This document shows, in pieces, positions 15,841 to 22,928 of a stretch of DNA of 22,928 bases (position 1 is the stretch's first letter; every line of letters starts with the position of its first letter). The position numbers were made by a program, and so were the translations under genes. Under the pieces are notes generated by a model. It made no database searches. It was not told where the DNA came from and worked only from the letters and a program-made list of their open reading frames with translations. The stretch covers positions 8,538-31,465 of the forward strand of contig PMBV01000557.1 in the NCBI GenBank assembly GCA_003153055.1. Reading direction: 5' to 3'. This DNA comes from Myxococcales bacterium (GTDB taxonomy: Bacteria; Myxococcota; Myxococcia; Myxococcales; Myxococcaceae).

Positions 15841-17379
15841 ATGCTGAGCGCCGTGCTCGCCGCAGTGCTCACGGTGTCGGAGGCCACGCCGCCGGGCGAC
15901 GCCCCCTTCCTTGGCGCTGAGGCTGACGCCGGAGTCACCCCGCCGGACTTCGTCAAGGGCGAGCTGTCGATGTACCTGGGCAGCGATCGGCTGACAGTGA
16001 AGAACACCAGGGTCGGCGTCTCGGCCGGCGTCGATCGCTTCGGGCAGGCCTTCTACCTTCTGGTCGAGCCGATGGTGGATTTGCGCTTCTTCGACGGGAA
16101 ACTGGGCATCGGCGTCGGGGCGCCGCTGAGGATCGAGCTGTTCGACTTCGAGACCGATACCTCGACGGGGGCCCCGGTGGGCGCGGCGCACCTGGGCACA
16201 CTGCGCACCAAGGACTGGGACTCGGTGCACGACTTCGGCCGCATCCTCAAGTACGTCACCTTCGGCAAGAAGGAGGATCAGCTCTTCATCTCGGCGGGGC
16301 AGCGCTACGCCTCGTCCATCGGCCACGGAGCCCTCGTGCGCCGCTACGCCCCCAACATCGACATCGACTACCCCCGGGCCTCGGCGCAAATCGACTGGTA
16401 CAACGAGTACGGCGGCTTCGAGCTGATGACGAACGACCTGCTCGAGTGGAACCAGCTCGCCGGCATCGCCTTCTTGAAGCCCTTCTCGTTCTTTCACCCC
16501 GAGAGCGTGGTGCTGAAGACCCTGTCGCTGGGCGTCTCGGGCGGCCTCGACTGGAAGGCGCCATGGGCGCTCTCCACCGATCCGGCCACCGGAGTGCGGC
16601 GCCTCGACAGCGATCAACGCCTCGTGGCGACCACTCGGGCGGCCACGCTGGTGGGCTTCGACGTCGAGCTCAAGGTGCTCAAGACCGAAGCGGTCGACCT
16701 CAAGCCATACATCGACTACTCGATGCTGGTTGGAGGCGACGGTGGCCTCACCGTGGGGCTCCTGGGCCGCTTCAACGTCGGCACCTCGGTGGTCAATGCG
16801 TTCCGGGTTGTCCTCGAGGGGCGCGCCCTGGGCAGCCGCTACCAACCCAGCTACTTCGATACGTTCTACGAGATCGATCGCTTCGTCCTCCGTGACGTCA
16901 GGGCGTCGGGGGCCTCGGTGGCCGAGCTGGTGCCCAAGCAGCGCTACCTCCTCGAGCACGGCCTGGGCACCCGGTTCGGGTACTACGCCGAGGCGTCGTG
17001 GGGTATCCCCGGGGCCGTCGGACTGACCCTCGCCATCGAGGGCGTCAGCAACGCCGCGCCGATGAGCTTCGTCGCTCACCTCGAGGTGCCGGTGCTGTCC
17101 TTCCTCCAGGTGTTCGGCAGCTACTACCTTCGCGGCGTGGAGCGCTTCTCCGAGCTCACCCAGGTCTCCGATGGGACCCTGGGCCTGTTCGGCTCGAAGG
17201 CCATCGCTTTCGCCGGGGCGCGCCTCAGGGTGCTCCCGTTCCTCTTCATCAACGGCCGCCTGTACAAGACGTTCCGTATGAACCCCGAGCTCCAGCGCTA
17301 CGACAACCAGTTCGGCTTCGTGGTCGACCTCGAGCTGGGCTACGAGTTTCAGCCCAAAGCGCCACCGCCCGAGGCGTGA
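15841..17379 (+). CDS. predicted outer-membrane beta-barrel protein
   Basis: A 512-residue protein rich in alternating hydrophobic/polar strands with aromatic girdle residues (for example LGIGVGAPLRIELFDFETD, ELGYEFQP at the end, and AFRVVLEGRALGSRY). The C-terminus, FVVDLELGYEFQPKAPPPEA, is barrel-like followed by a short Pro-rich tail. The N-terminus MLSAVLAAVLTVSEA looks like a signal peptide but lacks the usual basic residues. It probably forms a pore or anchor for the Tad-like system in the outer membrane, though it is not the standard secretin RcpA. GGAAGG precedes the ATG. The stop TGA at 17377-17379 overlaps the YcaO start GTG (17376-17378). Confidence 0.78.
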   Translation: MLSAVLAAVLTVSEATPPGDAPFLGAEADAGVTPPDFVKGELSMYLGSDRLTVKNTRVGVSAGVDRFGQAFYLLVEPMVDLRFFDGKLGIGVGAPLRIELFDFETDTSTGAPVGAAHLGTLRTKDWDSVHDFGRILKYVTFGKKEDQLFISAGQRYASSIGHGALVRRYAPNIDIDYPRASAQIDWYNEYGGFELMTNDLLEWNQLAGIAFLKPFSFFHPESVVLKTLSLGVSGGLDWKAPWALSTDPATGVRRLDSDQRLVATTRAATLVGFDVELKVLKTEAVDLKPYIDYSMLVGGDGGLTVGLLGRFNVGTSVVNAFRVVLEGRALGSRYQPSYFDTFYEIDRFVLRDVRASGASVAELVPKQRYLLEHGLGTRFGYYAEASWGIPGAVGLTLAIEGVSNAAPMSFVAHLEVPVLSFLQVFGSYYLRGVERFSELTQVSDGTLGLFGSKAIAFAGARLRVLPFLFINGRLYKTFRMNPELQRYDNQFGFVVDLELGYEFQPKAPPPEA

Positions 17380-18347
17380 GGTTGGCCCTGCGCTCCTCCA
17401 CACGACTCCCGGCTCTCGCGCGCCACTTCGGAGTGACGCGCCTGGCTCGCGTCACCGGGCTCGATCGCACCGGAGTCGAGGTGGTCGCCGCGGTGCGCCC
17501 CTTCGGCCACGTGCTTCAGGTCTCGCAGGGCAAGGGCCGTTCTCTCGAGCAGGCCCGCTGGAGCGCGCTGGGTGAGGCCGCCGAGCTCGCCGCCGCCGAG
17601 ACCGTCGACCCGTCGCGGTTGATCTGGCGCGCCGACGACGACGGGCCCAGGGTGGCATGGGTCGAAGGGGAGGATCTCGCCACCAAGGCCATCACCCTCG
17701 TTCCTGCCCAGGCGGTGTTCTGCCCTCCCGCGGGCGACGTCTGGCTCGGGCCGATGATGACCCGCTGGAGCTCCAACGGGCTGGGCTTTCACCCCACCTC
17801 GCGCTCCAGGGCCGTGACGCACGGGGTGCTCGAGCTCATCGAGCGCCACGTCTTGGCTCAGGCGTTGCCCTCAGGGTGGACTCCCCGGGTCGCCACACGC
17901 CGACTGGTGGCGCCGCCTCCGCTGGCCCGCCGCCTGGCGCTCCACGGTTTCGCCGCCTTCCTCTTCGACTTGAGCGTGCCGTCGAGCGCTCCAGTGGCCG
18001 GCGCGCTGCTGTTCGATCTCCAGGGCGGCCCGGTGCCCCTGACGGCGGGCTACGCGTGCCGGCGTCACTTCGCTGCCGCCGCCGAGGCCGCGCTCCTCGA
18101 GGCCGCGCAGTCACGGCTGACGGAGATCCACGGGGCTCGAGAAGACGTGCTGGGCGGGGCGCGGGAAGCAGGGCTCGAGCTGCTCTCGACGCTCCAGCGC
18201 TCGGTGCCTCGAAGGCCCGCGCCACCCTCGTGGGCAGGGCCGCTGGCTCAAGCGGTGACCGGGCCGGTGACGGTGGTGACGCTGGCCCAGGCCCCCTGGG
18301 TGGTGAAGGCCGTGGGCCTCTCCATGGCTGTCTCGGAGCTCCTCTGA
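17376..18347 (+). CDS. YcaO-domain ATP-dependent peptide backbone thioamide-forming enzyme (TfuA-associated)
   Basis: A 323-residue YcaO protein. YcaO enzymes use ATP to phosphorylate a peptide amide oxygen; when paired with TfuA they install thioamides. The nucleotide-binding motifs are all visible: VSQGKGRSLEQA with SALGEAAE (63-70), SSNGLGF (132-138) with ELIER (153-157), and LLEAAQSR (240-247) with GARED. The N-terminal GVTRLARVTGLDRTGV matches the TfuA-partner subgroup. It ends without the Pro-rich tail of azoline-forming YcaO proteins, and the chain is shorter than the usual ~400 residues. Start GTG 17376 overlaps the barrel stop (GTGA); TTG 17382 is an alternative. The stop overlaps the tfuA start (TGATG). 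The thioamide role comes from the family; the substrate is unknown. Confidence 0.88.
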   Translation: MRLALRSSTRLPALARHFGVTRLARVTGLDRTGVEVVAAVRPFGHVLQVSQGKGRSLEQARWSALGEAAELAAAETVDPSRLIWRADDDGPRVAWVEGEDLATKAITLVPAQAVFCPPAGDVWLGPMMTRWSSNGLGFHPTSRSRAVTHGVLELIERHVLAQALPSGWTPRVATRRLVAPPPLARRLALHGFAAFLFDLSVPSSAPVAGALLFDLQGGPVPLTAGYACRRHFAAAAEAALLEAAQSRLTEIHGAREDVLGGAREAGLELLSTLQRSVPRRPAPPSWAGPLAQAVTGPVTVVTLAQAPWVVKAVGLSMAVSELL

Positions 18348-19339
18348 TGCACGGGTGCATCGCGTTTCTCGGCCCCTCGCTGCCCCTCGCCGAGGCCCGA
18401 CGTCTCGTCGATGCCGAGCTCCGCCCGCCTGCCCGCCAAGGCGACGTGTTCGAGGCGCTCCGCTCGCGCCCACGGGCCATCGCCCTCATCGACGGCGTGT
18501 TCGAGTCGGCGCCATCGGTCTGGCACCACGAGCTCATCGCCGCCGCCGCGTCGGGAGTGCACGTCTACGGAGCAGCCAGCATGGGGGCGTTGAGGGCCGC
18601 CGAGCTCCCGGGGCTGGTGACGCCCGTGGGGGTCATCGCCCGCCGCTACTGCCGCGGCGAGTGGATCGACGATGCCCACGTGGCCCTGCTCCACGCCGAC
18701 GCCCAGCACGGCTACCGGCCACTGACGCTGCCCCACGTCAACGTCTGGGCCACCGCTCGCGCCGCGCTCAAGGCAGGGGTGCTCTCGCCTCGCCGAGCCC
18801 AGAGCCTCGAACGCGTCTCGGCGGACCAGTTCTACCAGGTGCGCACCTGGGCCTCGGTGCTCGACGCGCTGGAGTGGCCGGGTGAGGCAGTGGCCGCGCT
18901 CCGCCGCTTCGTCGAGCGCCGGGCGGTGGACTTGAAGGCCAGCGATGCCCGCCAGTGCCTCCGCCGCCTCGCGCGAGCGCCCAAGGCCAGCCGTCCGAGA
19001 CCGGCGCGCTTCTCGTCGCTGGTACGCCGGGTGAGAGGGGAGCACGACACCACCTCCGGTGACGCTCGAGGCCCCATGGAGGAGGCCGGCGTGCGAACGC
19101 TGCTCCTCGCTGGCTTCGCTCGCATGGCCGGCCTCGAGGCGCCCGGGGAGCAGGTGGCCGCTTGGCTGCGGCGGCTCCCTCATGACGGCTGGGCGGAGGA
19201 CGAGCGTGTCTCGGCCGCCGAGACGTTGGCGCTGGAGGCGCTCGTGCTCAGCGCTCCCGAGTACTTCGTGTCTGACGGGCCGTCACGCGACGAAGGCCTG
19301 CGGCTCGAGCTTCTGCGCCGGCGAGCAAAGGGCGATTAG
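18347..19339 (+). CDS. tfuA: TfuA-like protein, partner of YcaO in thioamidation
   Basis: A 330-residue protein with the TfuA core in residues 1-150: FLGPSL (7-12), RPPARQGD (26-33), IDGVFESAPSVWHHE (48-62), GAASMGALRAAEL (75-87), DDAHVALLHAD and a VNVWAT segment. TfuA proteins are needed with YcaO for thioamide formation; the known role is to supply or help deliver the sulfur. After the core, a helical and Arg-rich region (RRFVERRAVDLKASDARQCL) runs to the end with no domain I recognise; it is longer than the minimal TfuA core. ATG 18347 shares its A with the YcaO stop, so the two are co-translated. Confidence 0.88.
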   Translation: MHGCIAFLGPSLPLAEARRLVDAELRPPARQGDVFEALRSRPRAIALIDGVFESAPSVWHHELIAAAASGVHVYGAASMGALRAAELPGLVTPVGVIARRYCRGEWIDDAHVALLHADAQHGYRPLTLPHVNVWATARAALKAGVLSPRRAQSLERVSADQFYQVRTWASVLDALEWPGEAVAALRRFVERRAVDLKASDARQCLRRLARAPKASRPRPARFSSLVRRVRGEHDTTSGDARGPMEEAGVRTLLLAGFARMAGLEAPGEQVAAWLRRLPHDGWAEDERVSAAETLALEALVLSAPEYFVSDGPSRDEGLRLELLRRRAKGD

Positions 19340-19348
19340 AGTTGTGGA

Positions 19349-20284
19349 GTGACTCTGCGGCTCGTGTCGTACAACGTTCGATATTTTGGCCACTGGCTCA
19401 AAGGCCTCGCCAGCACCGCGACCGCCAAACGCCGCATCGCCCAGGCGCTCGCGGCCCTCGAGCCCAAGGCCGATGTCATCGCGCTCCAAGAAGTCGAGAC
19501 CCGCTCGATGCGGGCGAAGGTGGCCCATCGAGGAGCCCACCCCAGCGAGACCCAGCTCGAGGCCTTCCTCCGGCACCTGGGCGCCGCGCTCCAGGCTCGG
19601 GGCGTCAGCATGTCGTACCACGCATGGTACTTCCCCGCTCACACGTACCGGCTGGGGCCACTGACGCTGTACACTACCGGGCTGGCGGTGCTGGTGAACA
19701 GCGACACGCTCCACGTCACCCAAGACAACGGCCGTACGCCACACCACGTCACGCACCATAGGTCGCCGCGGCTCAAGCGAGTCAAGCAGACGCGCATCGC
19801 CGCCCACCTCGCGCTCGAGACGCTCGAAGGGAAGCCGTTTCACCTCTTCAACACGCACCTCTCGCTCCCTTCACCGCTGGCCCGGGAGTACTGGAGCCAG
19901 GAGAAGAAGATGGGCTTCGGGAAGAACCAGGTCGAGGAGGCAAAGGCCCTGTGCGCCTACGTGAGCGCCACCTCGAAGGGGCAGCCGCGGCTGGTGGTGG
20001 GCGACTTCAACTCGGCTCCGGCCACGCCCGTCTACCGGGCCCTGACCACCGACGCCAAGCTCACCGGCGCGCAGGAGTCGCTGGGGCAGGTCGACGCGAC
20101 CCGCTGTGACAGCTTTGCCACCGCGGGTTTCATGGCGCTGCGGATGCATCTCGATCACGTCTTCGGCGGCGGGAACATCGAGTTCGTCGACCTCGAAGGG
20201 ACGTACCCGTTCGGCGACCCCGGGAACCCGTTCCACGGGCTGTCGGATCACGTGCCGCTCATCACCCGTTTCGACGTGCGGTGA
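19349..20284 (+). CDS. endonuclease/exonuclease/phosphatase-family enzyme
   Basis: A 311-residue metal-dependent phosphoesterase of the EEP fold (DNase I, exonuclease III, sphingomyelinase, inositol phosphatase). Signatures in order: SYNVRYFG (Asn9), ALQEVE (Glu48), FNTHLS (His170), VVGDFNSAP (Asp219, Asn221), MHLDHVF (Asp269, His270) and GLSDHVPL (Asp300, His301). The catalytic set is complete. No signal peptide is seen, so it is likely cytoplasmic. It starts at GTG 19349, 9 nt after tfuA, possibly on the same transcript, though its link with the thioamide pair is unclear. The end overlaps the convergent phosphoesterase by 23 bp. The substrate could be nucleic acid, lipid or inositol phosphate; sequence alone does not decide. 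Confidence 0.88.
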   Translation: MTLRLVSYNVRYFGHWLKGLASTATAKRRIAQALAALEPKADVIALQEVETRSMRAKVAHRGAHPSETQLEAFLRHLGAALQARGVSMSYHAWYFPAHTYRLGPLTLYTTGLAVLVNSDTLHVTQDNGRTPHHVTHHRSPRLKRVKQTRIAAHLALETLEGKPFHLFNTHLSLPSPLAREYWSQEKKMGFGKNQVEEAKALCAYVSATSKGQPRLVVGDFNSAPATPVYRALTTDAKLTGAQESLGQVDATRCDSFATAGFMALRMHLDHVFGGGNIEFVDLEGTYPFGDPGNPFHGLSDHVPLITRFDVR

Positions 20285-21326
20285 AGGGTCGCCGGGTATC
20301 GAGATCGAGCAACTCGTAGCGCTCGGGGCGGGCGTGGGCCATGCCGCCATCGGTGAAGTACAGCCGGGCGCCCTTCGCGCAGCCGGTGAGGTACCTCGGT
20401 GTCCCGCCCTCGATGACGAGGGAGCGCAAGGGGCCGTCGCTGGCGCTCTGGGCCTCGCACCACTGGGGCATGAGCTGCCGGCACTTGGCGTCGCGAATGT
20501 GGCCGATGGCCTGGGGAAAGGCGGCGGGCAGCTCGCGGGGGTCGAAGCGGCGCCGCGGCGGCCCCACGAAGTCGTCCGGTGGCGCATGGGCTGGATCGGC
20601 CGGGCGGTGCACCAGCGCGCCGCGCGCCACGCCCTGCTCGGCGGAGCCAGGCCGATGCAGCGCTCCGAGGTCGAAGGGGCCCAGGTTCCACGCGCTGGCC
20701 CTCTCGTCGAGGAAGGCGTTGAGGCCCTCGGCCGCCGTGGCCGCCGACGAGGCGTCGACTCCGACGGCGTCGAAATCTCCCTGGGTCATTCCCGCGTGAT
20801 TGAGGAGCAAGCCCTGGTGCTCGAAGGCGAGGCGGAAGCGGCCGGTGCGCAGGAGCAGCTCGACCAGGCGACCCTGCTCGAGGGTGAAGGTCGAGTAGTC
20901 GCGGGCGATGGTCTCGGCGTCGACGAGGAAAGGGTAGGCCTCGAGGAGCCTCGTTTGGGCCTCGGCGTCGACGTTGCCCAACCGGTAGGCGCGGTCGGCC
21001 TGGGCACGGGCCTCGGTGAAGGCCGTATCGTCGGAGAACCGCGACAGCTCGTTGACCCGGGCGAGATCGTGGTTCCCCAACAGCAGCACCACCTGTTCGG
21101 GGGGGTGGGCCATGAGCCAGGAGACGAGGGCGATGGCGTCGAGCTCTGCCCGGGCGCGGGCCGCTGGTGGGCCCCAGTCGAAGTGATCGCCCATCGAGAC
21201 GAGCTGCACCTGGGGCAAGAGGGTGCCCTGATTCGACAGCACCCCCGCATGCTCGAGCACCTCGAGCATCGTCGCGAAGGGCGCTTGGGGGTCGCCGATG
21301 GCGAGGTGCACGCGGAAAGGATCCAT
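20262..21326 (-). CDS. calcineurin-like metallophosphoesterase
   Basis: A 354-residue protein with the dimetal phosphoesterase motifs: GDPQ (11-14), SMGDHFDWG (44-52), LLGNHDLARV (83-92) and LNHAGMT. In the usual first motif GDxH the histidine is a metal ligand; here it is Gln14, a known variant in some clades. Typical products of this family are Ser/Thr protein phosphatases, diadenosine tetraphosphatases and pyrophosphatases. The C-terminal half carries DFVGPPRRRFDPRELP and GHIRDAKCRQLMPQWCE. It starts at ATG 21326 with AGGCGAG about 11 nt upstream and converges on the EEP gene. The 179 bp upstream (21327-21505) hold no gene I can support. Confidence 0.82.
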   Translation of the reverse strand: MDPFRVHLAIGDPQAPFATMLEVLEHAGVLSNQGTLLPQVQLVSMGDHFDWGPPAARARAELDAIALVSWLMAHPPEQVVLLLGNHDLARVNELSRFSDDTAFTEARAQADRAYRLGNVDAEAQTRLLEAYPFLVDAETIARDYSTFTLEQGRLVELLLRTGRFRLAFEHQGLLLNHAGMTQGDFDAVGVDASSAATAAEGLNAFLDERASAWNLGPFDLGALHRPGSAEQGVARGALVHRPADPAHAPPDDFVGPPRRRFDPRELPAAFPQAIGHIRDAKCRQLMPQWCEAQSASDGPLRSLVIEGGTPRYLTGCAKGARLYFTDGGMAHARPERYELLDLDTRRPFTARRNG

Positions 21327-21505
21327 GGCCCATTCTCGCCTGTTGCTCGCTCCACGGCCATTCTCGTCGCGGGCCGGTTCGCCGCCATCGTTGATGATGA
21401 CGGCGTCGGTGTATGTTGAGCAACCGAAGGTCGGTCCACCTCAACGGCGCGACAACGAGGAACGGGGGCTCGTCGAAATGCAGCGTGCGGATGGAGTGGA
21501 CCTCT

Positions 21506-22928
21506 CTATTTGAGCTCCCAGGCCAAAGCTTGCATCGTTGCCGCATCGGAAGTGGATACCGCATCAGGTGAGGCTGGCGGTATATAGGTGTTGCCAGTCG
21601 GATCAACACCGACGAGCGCGATGAGGAACAGAGCGGCGGTGAAGTAGTGTCCCGTGTTGTTGGGATGGCTTCCGTCGCTCTCATAGAGCAGGATTGAAGG
21701 ATACCGGATATACGACACCTGCCACGCATCGCCGACCCTGACCTCCAGCGCTCCCAATTGCTGTGCCATCCAGTGGTTGCCAGTATCGGCTGTTTCTTCG
21801 TTGTGGTAGTCCCACAGATTGGCATCAGTAGGTTTGCCGACAGCTGCCCACCCCAGTGCCCACGTGCTGAAGATTACCGTTCTTGCTCCTGTCTTCTTGA
21901 TCGCGGCGTCGAAGTCCTGAGCATAGACAAGTTCTTGTTCTTTCGAGATACGGCCATAGGCATGCCAGAATGGCTCCAGCACTACGTAGTCCCATCCACC
22001 TTCCTGGATCTTCAGGAGACTTGGGCTTGGGCCAGTGCTTGTTGGATCTGGGTAGTCTGGTTTCGGCGGGATGTCGTCGTAGTGTTCGTTCCAGAGTCTT
22101 TGCAGGTCCGCGCCACCGTACGTGTACTCCTCTGCGTAGAAATTGAGCTTTGCCGTCTGCGCCAGGCCCATGACTTGAGCACTCAGATGGTGCTCATTGA
22201 TGAAGCTGTTCCCCAGAAAGAGAACGCGAACCTGCTGACCAGCCGCGGTCACTTTCACTGTGGCTTCGGCGTACTTGTTGTTGTCCGCCTGGGAGGTTGC
22301 GCGCACGACATAGTTTCCCGCAGTCGTTGGTGCGGTGTACTGTCCGTTCGTGATCGTGCCGCCGGTGGCGGTCCAAGTCACTGCCTTGTTGCTGCTTCCT
22401 ACGACCGACGCGGTGAACGTCTGCGTAGCTCCGACACCCAGAGTCGCGTTGGCAGGACCAACCGCCACGGAGACCGTCGTCGATGCATTCACGGTCAGGG
22501 TTGCCGCGCTGGATGTCACGCTGCCGACCGCGTTAGTCACCGTCACGGTGTAGCTTCCCGCGTCGGTCGTCAGTGCTTTCGTGAAGGTCAGGCTGGCGCT
22601 GTCCGTCCCGACAGCGGTGGTCCCCTTCTTCCACCGATAATGCAGGGGGCCGGTCCCCGCGGCAACTGCGGACAAACTCGCCATGTCGCCCTCGGTCACG
22701 GTGATGCTTTTGGGCTGGGTCGTGATGGTGGGCGCAACAGGGGCCGCGTTCACGGTCAGCGTCGCCGCGGTCGAGGTCACGTAGTTCACTGCGTTGCTCA
22801 CCGTCACGGTATAGCTTCCAGCTTCGGTGGCGGTCACACCGGTAATCTGCAGCGAGCTGGTGGTGGCGCCCGATATGACGGCACCGGAAGTGGCGGTGCC
22901 GTTGTTGATCGTCGTCGTGCCCTTTTTC
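21506..22928 (-). CDS. secreted Ig-like repeat protein with C-terminal SGNH-hydrolase domain (5' end off window)
   Basis: The frame is open from the window edge (reading KKGTTTINNG) to TAG 21506-21508, about 473 residues. Ig-like repeats come first: EAGSYTVTVSNAV, then a second copy with YRWKKGTTAVG, TDAGSYTVTVTNAV and ATLTVNA linkers. A BIG2-like domain follows (VGPANATLGVGATQTFTASV, AVTWTATGGTITNGQYTAPTTAG). Then comes an SGNH-like domain: block I VLFLGNSFINEHH, LQRLWNEHYDD, WDYVVLEPFW, and block V DGSHPNNTGHYF, close to DUF4886-type proteins. It is probably exported or cell-surface, acting on a glycan or ester. GC is near 52-57 %, against about 65-70 % elsewhere, and codons such as AAT and TTG are more common, which suggests recent transfer. 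Confidence 0.85.
   Translation of the reverse strand, partial: KKGTTTINNGTATSGAVISGATTSSLQITGVTATEAGSYTVTVSNAVNYVTSTAATLTVNAAPVAPTITTQPKSITVTEGDMASLSAVAAGTGPLHYRWKKGTTAVGTDSASLTFTKALTTDAGSYTVTVTNAVGSVTSSAATLTVNASTTVSVAVGPANATLGVGATQTFTASVVGSSNKAVTWTATGGTITNGQYTAPTTAGNYVVRATSQADNNKYAEATVKVTAAGQQVRVLFLGNSFINEHHLSAQVMGLAQTAKLNFYAEEYTYGGADLQRLWNEHYDDIPPKPDYPDPTSTGPSPSLLKIQEGGWDYVVLEPFWHAYGRISKEQELVYAQDFDAAIKKTGARTVIFSTWALGWAAVGKPTDANLWDYHNEETADTGNHWMAQQLGALEVRVGDAWQVSYIRYPSILLYESDGSHPNNTGHYFTAALFLIALVGVDPTGNTYIPPASPDAVSTSDAATMQALAWELK

Noticed and set aside
15814..17403. A 529-codon antisense frame over the outer-membrane barrel gene
   Set aside because: The sense frame has strong barrel-type codon and strand patterns and tight operon contacts; the antisense frame is Arg/Val/His/Gly-rich with no domain.
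20248..21825. A 525-codon open frame on the minus strand
   Set aside because: It is in another frame of the phosphoesterase and the SGNH gene; composition is Arg/Pro-rich and no motif is recognisable, while both real genes have complete motifs.
1..22928. tRNA, rRNA, CRISPR arrays, insertion sequences, strong intrinsic terminators
   Set aside because: No cloverleaf, conserved rRNA block, regularly spaced repeats, transposase or GC stem followed by a T-run was seen by eye; short palindromes present are individually listed.

Overview
This is a GC-rich (mostly about 65-70 %) bacterial chromosome segment. Myxococcota is the best guess, from three things: the codon use, a Tad/Flp pilus block built from an FHA protein, very large pseudopilins and lineage-type envelope proteins, and the density of two-component and phosphatase signalling proteins. 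This is inference from gene style; there is no rRNA to confirm it. All positions were read by eye, without database searches.

Layout. (1) 1-2201, minus strand: a broken carbon monoxide dehydrogenase operon. cooS (Ni,Fe-CODH) is followed 5 nt later by a FAD/NAD oxidoreductase that runs off the window. cooS has an in-frame TGA at codon 45 and an internal deletion of about 200 codons that changes frame. The oxidoreductase has its own frame-changing internal deletion. The remaining protein sequence is well conserved, so this is either recent decay or an assembly artefact. (2) 2203-2937, plus: a VapBC-type toxin-antitoxin pair with a strong promoter that predicts a leaderless mRNA and a palindrome on the start codon. 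(3) 3032-9000: unrelated single genes, namely a REC-PAS-PP2C (RsbU-like) regulator, a type-B carboxylesterase lipoprotein, a DUF3788 protein, a DUF1624-like membrane acyltransferase, a candidate 69-residue protein and a small serine esterase. (4) 9008-19339, plus: one long, tightly packed gene train. It holds an FHA membrane protein, three TadE/TadG-like pseudopilins, an unknown anchored protein, a short Flp-type pilin, another anchored protein and an outer-membrane barrel. A YcaO and a TfuA protein follow directly, with overlapping stop/start codons. (5) 19349-21326: an endonuclease/exonuclease/phosphatase-family enzyme and a convergent calcineurin-like phosphoesterase. (6) 21506-22928, minus: the C-terminal part of a secreted Ig-repeat/SGNH-hydrolase protein, clearly poorer in GC than the rest and probably acquired.

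The most striking feature is region 4. YcaO plus TfuA is the known enzyme pair for ATP-dependent backbone thioamide formation on peptides or proteins. Here it is apparently co-transcribed with a Flp/Tad pilus assembly set and has no ordinary RiPP precursor, transporter or protease beside it. The testable idea is that this pair modifies a pilus component, the 64-residue Flp-like pilin being the obvious candidate, or a precursor encoded elsewhere. No gap of more than 300 bases lacks a gene.
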